Origin: an uncultured Clostridia bacterium
Lineage (GTDB): Bacteria; Bacillota; Clostridia; Lachnospirales; Lachnospiraceae
Length of the DNA stretch: 17,550 nt
Assembly: GCA_937896665.1 (NCBI GenBank)
Contig: CALBNS010000030.1
Coordinates: 1-17,550, forward strand
Reading direction: 5' to 3'
Part shown: piece after piece, positions 6,684-14,448 of the stretch
Position numbering within the stretch: position 1 is the first letter of the stretch
Layout: each line of letters begins with the position of its first letter
Translations under genes and position numbers: made by a program
Notes under the pieces: generated by a model
What the model saw: the letters and a program-made list of their open reading frames with translations, nothing else
The model's database searches: none
What the model was told of the DNA's origin: nothing

Positions 6684-7016
6684 ATGAAATCCAAAAACAT
6701 GAAAGTCGCTTACTCGACCCGCTATCCACAAAAAGGTGCGTGTACCGTTCCCAAGATTCAGATGGAAGGAAAATGGCTTGAAAACCTTGGATTCTTCGTT
6801 GGTTCTACAGTCATAGTTGAATACGAAGAAGGCTCCATCCGAATCCGTCCATTATCAGAAGAAGAGTTGGTTCTCAAAGAGCGCGGTGAACTCCAAGCAC
6901 AGTTAAAGCACAAAGAAAAAGAACTGCGCTTGATGCAGACTTCCTATGAAAATCTTTCTAAAGTCGCAGAAGCTTCTGGCATTTACGGCGAACATTCCGT
7001 AAACAAGTCCAAATAA
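6684..7016 (+). CDS. SymE-like (type I toxin-antitoxin family) protein with C-terminal coiled coil
   Basis: This 110-residue protein is the only convincing plus-strand gene. Residues about 8-57 match the SymE toxin family, an AbrB/SpoVT-like fold: VPKIQMEGKWLENLGFFVGS followed by VIVEYEEGSIRIRPLS. In E. coli, SymE is an SOS-induced, RNA/nucleoid-associated toxin controlled by the antisense RNA SymR; Firmicutes homologues are common in mobile elements and are largely untested. Residues 60-95 form a likely coiled coil (heptad-rich ELVLKERGELQAQLKHKEKE), which E. coli SymE lacks in this form. The start has AAAGGAGG. The gene converges on the last tail gene with only 34 bases between stop codons, so its transcript could run antisense into that gene. 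I do not see a clear SymR-like antisense gene over its 5' end. Confidence 0.78.
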   Translation: MKSKNMKVAYSTRYPQKGACTVPKIQMEGKWLENLGFFVGSTVIVEYEEGSIRIRPLSEEELVLKERGELQAQLKHKEKELRLMQTSYENLSKVAEASGIYGEHSVNKSK

Positions 7017-7050
7017 ACCTGTCCGGCAAAGTCCGCCACAAAACCGAATA

Positions 7051-8448
7051 CTATTCCGACTCTTCCGTCAGCGTATAGGTAATCTTCATGGTCTTATCTG
7101 TAGTCTTTACCACCGCTGACGAAAGGTTGTTTATGGTGGCAAGATACGGTGTCAAGAGATACATCGTTCTGTACTCATTTCCGTAACTGCCTCCCCATCC
7201 CAAAAGGAAATGCTTGTACTGAAAAAGCGGTGTTGCCGCATGGTTCAGTCTTTCATTTCCTTTTGTCTTTATCACAGAATCTGCTGCCGTAATCTGATAA
7301 TCGCCACCGATAATCAAATCACCTATCAAAGTCAGATACAATTCACAAGTTCCGGATTCGCATAAAGGATTTCCCGAAGATGTAAATCCAAATGGAATCA
7401 GTGTCACATCTGCAGAATTGCTGACATTGATTTTGTAAATACCTTTCTTATTATAAGCAGGCACATAAAGATATCCATTTCGCATACAACATCTGCAGAT
7501 TCTTTCCGGATAACTGGAATCAGTTGCCCGCTCACCAACTGCCTGCAGATAAGTATTGGAAAGTGTCCACGAACCTTCTTCGATGGAATAGTCTTCTTTA
7601 GAAATCTTCACCCACACCATCGTTGCATCCCCAGATGAATTCTCCTCATTAGAAAATCCATACCAGTACCCATCCTGTCCATCCAGAAATTCTCCATATA
7701 AAGTGTAACTGCCCAAGAACTGAAATGTTGATGTCGGAATCACCTTATCTTCCAATACTGTATAAGTGGAATCATTGATATTTTCATTTAATCCAATACT
7801 GAAAATCGGAATGCGTATTTTCCTCACACGCACACTGGAATCCTCAAATGTGATGGAATACAGGATATCATTTTCAAAATCAACTTCTGCTGTTTCAAAC
7901 AATACCATCTGTTTTGCAAGGCCAAGATTTCCGATATCCACCTCTTTTAATTGCAAAAACGCACTGGCATCTGCTACGCTGCTGCCAAATCCATTTTCTC
8001 CACCTTTTGCACTGGTCAGTGCAATAGCTGCGATTGTTCCATTACCCTGGCTCGGTGTAAATTCCCAGACAAACTTATATCCATTGTCCATTGCCTTGCT
8101 CTCTGTCAGGTTCAGACTTCCCCTGGCTGTATTAGCCGTAGAATTTACATCATTAGATGCGTATGCAACCGGAAGATTATCTGACTGCACATAAATATTA
8201 TCTGCATTTTCTTCCAAAGCCTTAGAAAATAATAAAATCCCTCCAATCATGTTCGGACAGATTGGAAGCAGATTATCTGTCCATACAAGTCCTGTGGAAT
8301 ATTCCTCTTCTGTATAAAAAATTGCCATTGGATTGAGTCCCAGAATGTTATTTACCGCATTGGTCACCATATTCTCTTCCACATAGGTTTCCACTTCCGA
8401 AGTATTCACGTCTGTCAGTTCAATGACCATTGTTCCTTTTAACTTCAC
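7051..8448 (-). CDS. Distal tail / fibre-like structural protein
   Basis: This 465-residue protein is the last gene of the tail module, 11 bases after the Tal-like gene. Its place just before the lysis genes suits a tail-tip, fibre or receptor-binding protein. The N-terminal part (1-45, MKLKGTMVIELTDVNTSEVE, then a segment with NAVNNILGLNP) resembles tail-attachment regions of similar clostridial phage proteins. The remainder is beta-rich, with many Gly, Asn, Ser and aromatic residues (for instance DGQDGYWYGFSNEENSSGDA near 258-277), and reads like a beta-propeller or jelly-roll. I see no hydrolase motif. It starts with GTG at 8448, supported by GGAGGG seven bases upstream. Host range would depend on this protein if it binds receptor; that is inference from position and composition. 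Confidence 0.7.
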   Translation of the reverse strand: MKLKGTMVIELTDVNTSEVETYVEENMVTNAVNNILGLNPMAIFYTEEEYSTGLVWTDNLLPICPNMIGGILLFSKALEENADNIYVQSDNLPVAYASNDVNSTANTARGSLNLTESKAMDNGYKFVWEFTPSQGNGTIAAIALTSAKGGENGFGSSVADASAFLQLKEVDIGNLGLAKQMVLFETAEVDFENDILYSITFEDSSVRVRKIRIPIFSIGLNENINDSTYTVLEDKVIPTSTFQFLGSYTLYGEFLDGQDGYWYGFSNEENSSGDATMVWVKISKEDYSIEEGSWTLSNTYLQAVGERATDSSYPERICRCCMRNGYLYVPAYNKKGIYKINVSNSADVTLIPFGFTSSGNPLCESGTCELYLTLIGDLIIGGDYQITAADSVIKTKGNERLNHAATPLFQYKHFLLGWGGSYGNEYRTMYLLTPYLATINNLSSAVVKTTDKTMKITYTLTEESE

Positions 8449-8459
8449 AAAAATCCCTC

Positions 8460-10280
8460 CTATTCAACCGTCACAGGACGGCAGAATGCACTAATCGCTG
8501 TTCTGCCAGTCACATGATCCGTATATGCTCTCTGTACAAGTTCCATTGTTTCCATCTGGATGACATCCGAAATGTTTTTCACATTCATGCCGCCACCGAT
8601 AACAAACCTTGTAACTTTTTCTTCTATTTCAATCTTTCCATCCCATGCCGGAGTCGCTGCCATTGCCTGACCACTGATGGATGCAATACAGTCTCCGATT
8701 CCAACCGTACCCGTTCCATTTTCCATCTTCAGATACACATTGAATGTATTCGTGATATTCGGCACCACACTTTCAATCGGGTAATATAAGGAAAGAATGT
8801 GTTTTCCACTATGCCATGTTTCCACCGGACAATGCGCCGTAATCACAGAATCATTCAATTCAAATGTCACATAACAAAGAACCTTGCCATCTTCTGACCA
8901 TGTAACAGGAAGCTCCACTTCCACAGATAACGGATTTTCTATCACTTCTCCTGTTCCTGCATCCGTCTCCGTCATCGGGATCGTGATGGTGCCTTTGGCA
9001 TTTTCAGTTCGCTCTGTCTGTAATGCCACCGCATCCACAATCACCTGTCCAAAGAACTGGGCATGGTTTTCTTCCGTTGTGGCAAACTCAATACTGATAA
9101 TCTTTGTGTCTGTATCTGCCAGGGTATAAGCGGATGCATTGGAAAATGTATGAATCCCAATCTTTCCAGCATCCACCTGATTCAGAAGTCCAGAGATGTT
9201 CTTATCATTCTTTGACTTCGTATGTGCCAGACGTGGATTTTTCCCTACACAGCGAAGAGAATGTTTTCCTCCGATTCTGCATTGTGAATACGTGATACAA
9301 GTAATCTGTTCTTCATCCGCATGGCCACCGCTAAACCTTAATATGTCTCCTAAATCCAACGCCGGATTTCCAATAGTTTCAGAATCAAAAGGCACATATT
9401 TAATAACGGAAATATCCGCCAGAATCTGCTCACATAGTTCTTTTCTTGTTTCATCCACACCAAACTGTAGGAAAGGATTCACACCAAGATTCATGGTCAG
9501 CCCATCATCCGTTTCCAACGCATAATATTCTGCGGTCTGGGTCTTCATATTGGTGGAACTGACCGCCGTATATCTGGTGATAAAATCAGAAAAGCTACTG
9601 GAAAACCTCTGCTTATTGCTGATATTCATAACCGGCTCATTGCCATACTTACGCAGTTCCAGTTTTCCATCACGGTTAATACAAAAGAAACCTCCAAGGA
9701 CCTGACCTATATAAAACAGTACATCCCTGTAGGTTTCAATATCATTTTCACTGTAAATAGAAAGCACTTCCGAGCCATTCGGCATGGACTCAATCTCTGC
9801 CTGGGTATGAGCGAACTCTACACTGCAAGCCTTACAGCAGAGCATGATGATCTCATAAGCATTTCCAATTGTATCGGTTGTATTGAAATCCTTTTCAAAT
9901 CGGAGCATATAGTCATACGCTTTGATTTCCAGACAACGTATAGTCCGGTTCGCTTCACTGACCTCATATACCCCCATCGGAACTGTTTCATATGCATCTC
10001 CGACCAGAAGATGATAGAACAGTTCCACCAGTGCATCTTCCAGTGTGTATCTGTCTATTTCTGAAAGTAATGTAATCCCCATCTCTGCAGCATACACCGT
10101 ACCAAGTTCCATTTCCGTACTGCCGCAGCACTGGAATGAAATATATCCACTTCCCTTTACAATATCTTTTTCCGAAAACTCATGCACCACACCAGCCTTT
10201 GTGGTAATCTTACCCGTCCAGTAATACCTTCTTGTGTTCTCCTGCACCGCCGACAGGAACTCTTCACTTACTGGGTACAA
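8460..10280 (-). CDS. Tal-like phage tail hub protein (prophage endopeptidase-tail family, DUF5048-like)
   Basis: This protein of about 606 residues sits where siphophages encode the baseplate hub (Tal, gp27-like) after the tape measure and distal tail genes. The N-terminal 370 residues carry hub-like features: YYWTGKITTKAGVVHEFSEK, a central domain with LSIYSENDIETYRDVLFYIG, and LDLGDILRFSGG typical of hub beta-barrels. The C-terminal part (about 375-606) is beta-rich and may be a carbohydrate-binding or fibre-attachment domain. No lytic peptidase motif is evident. I prefer TTG 10280 (giving MYPVSEEFL), because AGGAGG at 10296-10291 is then 10 bases away; TTG 10286 and GTG 10289 are nearer and less well spaced. 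The MerR cassette and its terminator lie immediately upstream, interrupting the tail operon. Confidence 0.8.
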   Translation of the reverse strand: MYPVSEEFLSAVQENTRRYYWTGKITTKAGVVHEFSEKDIVKGSGYISFQCCGSTEMELGTVYAAEMGITLLSEIDRYTLEDALVELFYHLLVGDAYETVPMGVYEVSEANRTIRCLEIKAYDYMLRFEKDFNTTDTIGNAYEIIMLCCKACSVEFAHTQAEIESMPNGSEVLSIYSENDIETYRDVLFYIGQVLGGFFCINRDGKLELRKYGNEPVMNISNKQRFSSSFSDFITRYTAVSSTNMKTQTAEYYALETDDGLTMNLGVNPFLQFGVDETRKELCEQILADISVIKYVPFDSETIGNPALDLGDILRFSGGHADEEQITCITYSQCRIGGKHSLRCVGKNPRLAHTKSKNDKNISGLLNQVDAGKIGIHTFSNASAYTLADTDTKIISIEFATTEENHAQFFGQVIVDAVALQTERTENAKGTITIPMTETDAGTGEVIENPLSVEVELPVTWSEDGKVLCYVTFELNDSVITAHCPVETWHSGKHILSLYYPIESVVPNITNTFNVYLKMENGTGTVGIGDCIASISGQAMAATPAWDGKIEIEEKVTRFVIGGGMNVKNISDVIQMETMELVQRAYTDHVTGRTAISAFCRPVTVE

Positions 10281-10306
10281 AAGCAACACCTCCTAATTCC
10301 ATGCAT

Positions 10307-10340
10307 AAAAAGAACACCTGCCACAATTGACAGATGTTCC
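10307..10340 (-). terminator. Intrinsic terminator of the MerR cassette
   Basis: On the minus strand GAACATCTGTCA (10339-10328) pairs with TGGCAGGTGTTC (10323-10312), 12 pairs including G-U, with a four-base loop and then five T. It is 29 bases after the MerR stop codon and very similar in sequence to the terminator at 14383-14415. Confidence 0.85.
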
Positions 10341-10368
10341 AAAAATATTTCTATCTACTATAATTTCT

Positions 10369-11175
10369 TTAAATCTGATGAACAGGACAGCATATTTCTG
10401 TTACAAATTCATCCGGATTTCGTGTATCATTCGGACTCACATGGTACACATCAATCATTGGCCCTGCTAATTCATATCCATTTTCTGAAACCCACGCCGC
10501 CAGAGATGCATACACATCCGAGAACTGTTCATAAGATCCTTTAAAAGTAGCACTTGCCACTGTCATTTCCGGTTCTGTGAAGAATGTGACATTTTCTGTA
10601 TTCTCATAATGTCCCTTTACTTCAATCTGAACTTCTACATCAACATCATTTTCCTTGTACTCCTTATCGTGGAGTTTCGCCATTGCCGGACCACATGGAA
10701 TCATTCCAGACTTTGCAGTTTCAGAAAACAGAATGTGCCAGAGTCTTCCTTCCTCTTCATATTTTGGAATCACCTTTCTTACACTGGCAACATATCTCTC
10801 CGGCATCTGTTTGATAATACAATCATACTTCATAATTTCGTCCTTTCTCAGCCTTGCTATAGCTGTGTCCAGAAACTGTATCCTATGATTGAGATCCTTT
10901 ACTTCTTCTAAAAGCTGAGCTTTCTGCACTTGAAAAATCTGCTCAATTTCTTTTGGATTACTGCTTTTCATAATCTCTGTAATTGCGCTCACACCAAATC
11001 CCATATCTTTCAGAGCATTGATTCTTCCCATGACAAGAAGCTGTTCTTCATTGTAATAGCGATAACCAGTAAAATCATCGACTTTATCCGGCTTTAACAG
11101 CCCCACCTCGTCATAATAGCGCAGCATTCGGATACTGACTCTGGACAATCTTGAAAAATCACCTATTTTTAACAT
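10369..11175 (-). CDS. MerR-family transcriptional regulator with GyrI-like ligand-binding domain
   Basis: This 268-residue activator/repressor resembles BmrR/BltR-type drug-sensing regulators. Residues 1-70 are the MerR winged helix (MLKIGDFSRLSRVSIRMLRY, then GYRYY). Residues 76-110 form the dimerisation coiled coil. Residues about 115-268 are a GyrI-like small-molecule-binding domain ending EFVTEICCPV, with E260 in the usual acidic position. The start at ATG 11175 has GGAGG upstream; the longer in-frame start at 11232 is rejected because it falls inside the promoter. A MerR-type operator with a 19-bp spacer lies just upstream, so the gene is likely autoregulated. It sits alone between the DUF6711-like and Tal-like tail genes, with its own promoter and terminator, and is probably lysogenic cargo. 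No efflux pump or other target is visible in the window. Confidence 0.92.
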   Translation of the reverse strand: MLKIGDFSRLSRVSIRMLRYYDEVGLLKPDKVDDFTGYRYYNEEQLLVMGRINALKDMGFGVSAITEIMKSSNPKEIEQIFQVQKAQLLEEVKDLNHRIQFLDTAIARLRKDEIMKYDCIIKQMPERYVASVRKVIPKYEEEGRLWHILFSETAKSGMIPCGPAMAKLHDKEYKENDVDVEVQIEVKGHYENTENVTFFTEPEMTVASATFKGSYEQFSDVYASLAAWVSENGYELAGPMIDVYHVSPNDTRNPDEFVTEICCPVHQI

Positions 11176-11215
11176 TTCGTACCTCCATGGTTTGTACATT
11201 CTTGAGCTCAATATC

Positions 11216-11246
11216 ACTCTACTGCCTCTCATGGTGTGAGAGTCAA
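11216..11246 (-). promoter_or_regulatory. MerR-type autoregulated promoter/operator (19-bp spacer)
   Basis: Minus-strand -35 TTGACT (11246-11241) and -10 TAGAGT (11221-11216) are separated by 19 bp, the over-long spacing typical of MerR-controlled promoters. A perfect 6+6 dyad, CTCTCA-N5-TGAGAG (11242-11226), fills the spacer. The MerR gene begins about 40 bases downstream. Confidence 0.82.
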
Positions 11247-11261
11247 TACCTTTCTGTGAAA

Positions 11262-11290
11262 ATTATAATGCATCTCCATCTTCAAATCAA
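11262..11290 (-). promoter_or_regulatory. Second sigma-A-like promoter upstream of the MerR gene
   Basis: Minus-strand TTGATT (11290-11285), a 17-bp spacer and a perfect TATAAT (11267-11262). It begins five bases after the stop codon of the DUF6711-like gene and would give basal transcription of the MerR cassette or, by read-through, of the tail-hub genes. Confidence 0.65.
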
Positions 11291-11295
11291 TTTTA

Positions 11296-11658
11296 TCAGA
11301 ACTCTTTCAAGGTAAAGGATACTGTCCACAATCCCCTATAGGATGTATCCTTTTCCAGTTTCGCCTTAAATCCCTCAACATACATTTCTGTATTTTTCAC
11401 GTCTGCTGTCTCTGTATCAAAATAGTCCACTGACAACTTATCCTGTTTAGAATAGGCAGTCAGTGCTTTCAGCCATTTGGCTGTCACGGAAAAGGAGACA
11501 GAAATGTTCACTACACCCTGACGGACAACATCCCTCTGTGTAGTTCCCGCTTCTGTCTCTCCGCTGCTGTCCGCTTCCACCGCCGACAATGACACATCAT
11601 AAGAATCCGGCAGAGGAAGGACAGTTCCGTCCAATTTTAAATATTCAAAAAATGCCAT
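11296..11658 (-). CDS. DUF6711-like phage tail protein
   Basis: This 120-residue protein directly follows the tape measure gene. The beta-rich pattern, MAFFEYLKLDGTVLPLPDSY at the start, an IxVSF strand near residues 52-58 and a WTVSFTLKEF-type C-terminal strand, fits the DUF6711 family found after tape measure genes in Firmicutes phages. It is probably a distal tail or adaptor component. ATG 11658 lies just inside the tape measure stop region, with GGAGG overlapping the end of the upstream gene. A GTG at 11673 is open in frame but would place the ribosome site inside the coding sequence. Stop and start codons of the two genes are only 1-2 bases apart, so they are translationally coupled. The MerR cassette follows directly. 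Confidence 0.75.
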   Translation of the reverse strand: MAFFEYLKLDGTVLPLPDSYDVSLSAVEADSSGETEAGTTQRDVVRQGVVNISVSFSVTAKWLKALTAYSKQDKLSVDYFDTETADVKNTEMYVEGFKAKLEKDTSYRGLWTVSFTLKEF

Positions 11659-11659
11659 C

Positions 11660-14329
11660 TTACCTTCCTCCACTTCTTAGATTCATTCTCTGCTGCGCAT
11701 CCACAATCACTTCATCCAACATTGTTCCACCCAAATAAATTGGAATTACAATGTCTCCATTCTGTCCATTCATCTGGCTAAGTGCCTCCGTAATGGCAGA
11801 TGTGATACCGGACAGCCCGGAACTTGTCATAACACTTTCGGATGGAGTAACAAAGCGTGACTCCATGGTTGCCATTTGCGGACTGATTACCATATCCCCG
11901 GCAACACCTTCCACAGCCTTTGAAACCATTGCCTTACTCTGTTCAATCCCTTTCGCCAGACCACTCATGAAGTCGGGCATCCAGCTTTCATAATCTGTAA
12001 GTGGTCCTTCATCTGGGACAGAGAAATGTAAGAATGAACGGATTGTCTCAGCCACATTTGTTACTGCATCTTTGACCTTGCCAATACAGCTCTTGATACC
12101 ATTCACAATACCTTGAATAATATCTGCTCCCCACTGGAATGCAGAAGATGCCAGGTTCTTCACAAAGCTGACCGCATTGTTAAATCCAGTCTTGATACTT
12201 TCGACAATTTTCGACACCGTATTCTTAATGCCGCTCCACATGGAATTAAATGCTCCTGACACCACCGATTTAATGGTATTCAAGACTGTGGTAAATACCG
12301 TTTTTATCGTATTCCACACCGTTATAATGACCGTCTTTATCGCATTCAGCACTGTTGTGATCACAGTCTTGATTGTATTGAATACGGTTGTGATGATTGT
12401 CTTGTAGATATTAAAATAGGTAGTCACAATCGTACTAATCACATTCAATACTGTTGTAAATATCGTTTTGATACCTTCCCATAGTGCTGAGAAGAAATTC
12501 TTAATTCCATTCCAAATGGTCTGAGCCGCACTGCTGATTGCTTCCCATGCTGCTATGAAAAACTCCTTAATAGCATTCCATACAGAAATCGCCACTTCTT
12601 TGATGTTCTCCCACAAATCAATCCAAAACTGTCTGAAATCCTCATTGGTATTCCATAAATAAATAAAAGCCGCTACCAGTGCGGTAATGGCTGCAATAAT
12701 CAGGAATATCGGATTGGCAAGCATGGTTGTATTCAGTGCCAACATTGCTGTTTTCACGGCATTGATAGCTGCCCCAAGTTTAGGGATGATTGTCATGATC
12801 GTACCAACCGCTGTAATAATCTTTCCGACCACAATCAGAATCGGACCGGCAACAGCCAGGATTCCGCCAATGACTAAAACTGCTTTCTGCACCATTGGAT
12901 TCATATTAGTAAAGGCATCCACCGCTGCAGTAATCTTCTCCACCAAACCTGTCAGGAACGGAATCACATACTTGGACAACTTAATTGCCAGAGATTCCAA
13001 TGCACCTCCAAGCTGTTCCACCTTACTCTGCAAATTATCCTGCATGACCGCCGCCGTCTCTCCTGCAACACCTGTACAGTTATTCATGGAAGCAGTCAGT
13101 GCATCATATTCTTCCTGTGTTAGATTGAGCAAGGAAATCAGACCGGACATACCTTCTTTTCCGGCAAGTGCTGTTGCATAATAGGCTTTCTGGTCATCCG
13201 TCAATCCATTGAAACTTGTTCGCATAGTTGTGATGATTTCATCCAACGCTTTAAAAGAACCATCGCTATTTGTAATGCTTAAGTTCAATTCATCCATTGC
13301 AGAAGCCACCGTACTGGATGGTTTCGCCATGTTTGCAAGCACTGTTCTAAGTGATGTACCTGCCTGAGAACCTTTGATACCGGCCATAGACATGGCGGAT
13401 AATGCTGTTGTCACATCTTCAATGGATAACCCCATGGATTGAGCCAAAGGAGCCACATACTTATAGGATTCTCCCAAGTCAGATACCCCGATGGTGCCGG
13501 AGTTTGCCGCCTGTGTCATAAGATCCGCCACTCTTGCAGAATCCTTTGCAGATAACCCAAATCCTGTAATCGCATCAGCTACAATGGTAGACACGGTGGC
13601 AAGACTTTCTCCAGAGGCTGCTGTTGCGTCCAATACGCCCGCCATACCATCAATAATCTGAGTGGTTGACCATCCGGCTTTTGCCATTTCCGTCATGGCT
13701 TCAGCAACTTCTCCAGAAGAAAATGCGGTAGTGGCTCCCAAATCAATAGCTGTCTTGCGAAGTTTCTCAAATTCCGCACCGGTTGCTCCTGTGATTGCCT
13801 GAACACCGGACATTGCTTTTTCAAAATCGGTTGCAACCTTAAGCCCAGCCATACCGATTCCGGTAACTACTGCAGACATTGGCAAAAGTGACCTTCCAAC
13901 ACTTTCTATCTTTCCGCCAACTTCCTGAAACTTTGTACCGGTTGCAGAAATTTTCTGTAATGCCACCGCCGACTGCTCTGCCTGTTCTTCCAAATCTTCC
14001 AACGCCTGTTCCGTAGCGATAATTTCTCTCTGGAGTGCGTCATACTGGTCTTTGCTTATCGTCCCATGTTCCAAAGCGGCATTGGCCTGTTCACTTGCAG
14101 TCTTTAAGGCTTCCAGTTTTTCCTTTGTCGCCTGAACCTCTTCATTCAATAATCTTTGCTTCTGGGATAAGAGTTCCGTATTGCCTGGGTCTAATTTCAG
14201 CAGCTTCTCTACATCTCTAAGCTGTGACTGGGTATTACGGATTTCACTGTTCACGCCCTTTAATGCTGTTGTAAGTTTCGTGGTATCGCCTCCGATTTCC
14301 ACGGTAATCCCCTGTATTCTGCTTGCCAT
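11660..14329 (-). CDS. Phage tail tape measure protein
   Basis: This 889-residue protein sets the tail length and is threaded through the tail tube. Residues about 20-128 are a long charged coiled coil. Residues about 165-365 match the PhageMin_Tail tape-measure core (MSGVQAITGATGAEFEKLRK, later FSSGEVAEAMTEMAKAGW). Two hydrophobic segments lie at about 482-515 and 538-558, possibly the part that crosses the host membrane. Residues 573-704 are twelve 11-residue repeats with an aromatic or Leu at the first position. No lysozyme or peptidase motif is visible. At about 1.5 angstrom per residue the tail would be roughly 130 nm. ATG 14329 has a GGGAGG ribosome site. Cassette 1 and two terminators lie directly upstream, although this gene belongs to the tail operon. 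Confidence 0.95.
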   Translation of the reverse strand: MASRIQGITVEIGGDTTKLTTALKGVNSEIRNTQSQLRDVEKLLKLDPGNTELLSQKQRLLNEEVQATKEKLEALKTASEQANAALEHGTISKDQYDALQREIIATEQALEDLEEQAEQSAVALQKISATGTKFQEVGGKIESVGRSLLPMSAVVTGIGMAGLKVATDFEKAMSGVQAITGATGAEFEKLRKTAIDLGATTAFSSGEVAEAMTEMAKAGWSTTQIIDGMAGVLDATAASGESLATVSTIVADAITGFGLSAKDSARVADLMTQAANSGTIGVSDLGESYKYVAPLAQSMGLSIEDVTTALSAMSMAGIKGSQAGTSLRTVLANMAKPSSTVASAMDELNLSITNSDGSFKALDEIITTMRTSFNGLTDDQKAYYATALAGKEGMSGLISLLNLTQEEYDALTASMNNCTGVAGETAAVMQDNLQSKVEQLGGALESLAIKLSKYVIPFLTGLVEKITAAVDAFTNMNPMVQKAVLVIGGILAVAGPILIVVGKIITAVGTIMTIIPKLGAAINAVKTAMLALNTTMLANPIFLIIAAITALVAAFIYLWNTNEDFRQFWIDLWENIKEVAISVWNAIKEFFIAAWEAISSAAQTIWNGIKNFFSALWEGIKTIFTTVLNVISTIVTTYFNIYKTIITTVFNTIKTVITTVLNAIKTVIITVWNTIKTVFTTVLNTIKSVVSGAFNSMWSGIKNTVSKIVESIKTGFNNAVSFVKNLASSAFQWGADIIQGIVNGIKSCIGKVKDAVTNVAETIRSFLHFSVPDEGPLTDYESWMPDFMSGLAKGIEQSKAMVSKAVEGVAGDMVISPQMATMESRFVTPSESVMTSSGLSGITSAITEALSQMNGQNGDIVIPIYLGGTMLDEVIVDAQQRMNLRSGGR
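12218..12613 (-). repeat. Twelve 33-bp in-frame repeats in the tape measure gene
   Basis: The repeats encode an 11-residue unit whose first position is W573, W584, W595, W606, W617, L628, F639, F650, L661, W672, L683 and F694, followed almost always by N or E. Regularly spaced Trp/Phe in 11-residue repeats are known from tape measure proteins such as that of lactococcal phage TP901-1. Later units are Thr/Val/Ile-rich (TIKTVITTV type) and more alike at DNA level, suggesting recent unit duplication. Confidence 0.85.
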
Positions 14330-14358
14330 TTATCCTCTCACCTCCCGTTTTAAGCATT

Positions 14359-14382
14359 AAAAAAGCCCGGATTTCTCCGAGC
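14359..14382 (-). terminator. Second tandem terminator of cassette 1, directly before the tape measure gene
   Basis: On the minus strand GCTCGGA pairs with TCCGGGC around a GAAA tetraloop, followed by six T (14364-14359). It lies 1 base downstream of the first terminator's T-run and 29 bases upstream of the tape measure start. Confidence 0.85.
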
Positions 14383-14415
14383 AAAAAGAAAGCACCTGCC
14401 ACTTCTGACAGATGC
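14383..14415 (-). terminator. First terminator of cassette 1, related to the MerR cassette terminator
   Basis: On the minus strand GCATCTGTCA (14415-14406) pairs with TGGCAGGTGC (14401-14392), 10 pairs including G-U, with a GAAG loop followed by TTTCTTTTT. CATCTGTCA, TGGCAGGTG and TTCTTTTT are all shared with 10307-10340. It lies 33 bases after the XRE stop codon. Confidence 0.85.
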
Positions 14416-14448
14416 CATACAACAATTTTATTCTATTTCGCTTCATCC

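Noticed and set aside
6613..6700. SymR-like antisense RNA over the 5' end of the SymE-like gene
   Set aside because: A minus-strand extended -10 (TGTTATATA) exists near 6630-6622, but its transcript would run away from the SymE-like gene, so it would not be antisense to it.
11176..11232. Longer start of the MerR protein
   Set aside because: It would translate through the -10 and operator dyad, and MerR proteins begin at MLKIGDFSRL, which has its own GGAGG.
12218..12613. CRISPR-like array with regular 33-bp periodicity
   Set aside because: The periodicity is in frame, encodes 11-residue tape-measure repeats and has no spacers.
12687..13181. Long plus-strand open frame opposite the tape measure gene
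   Set aside because: Its low-complexity hydrophobic translation mirrors the tape measure codons; no ribosome site or domain is present.
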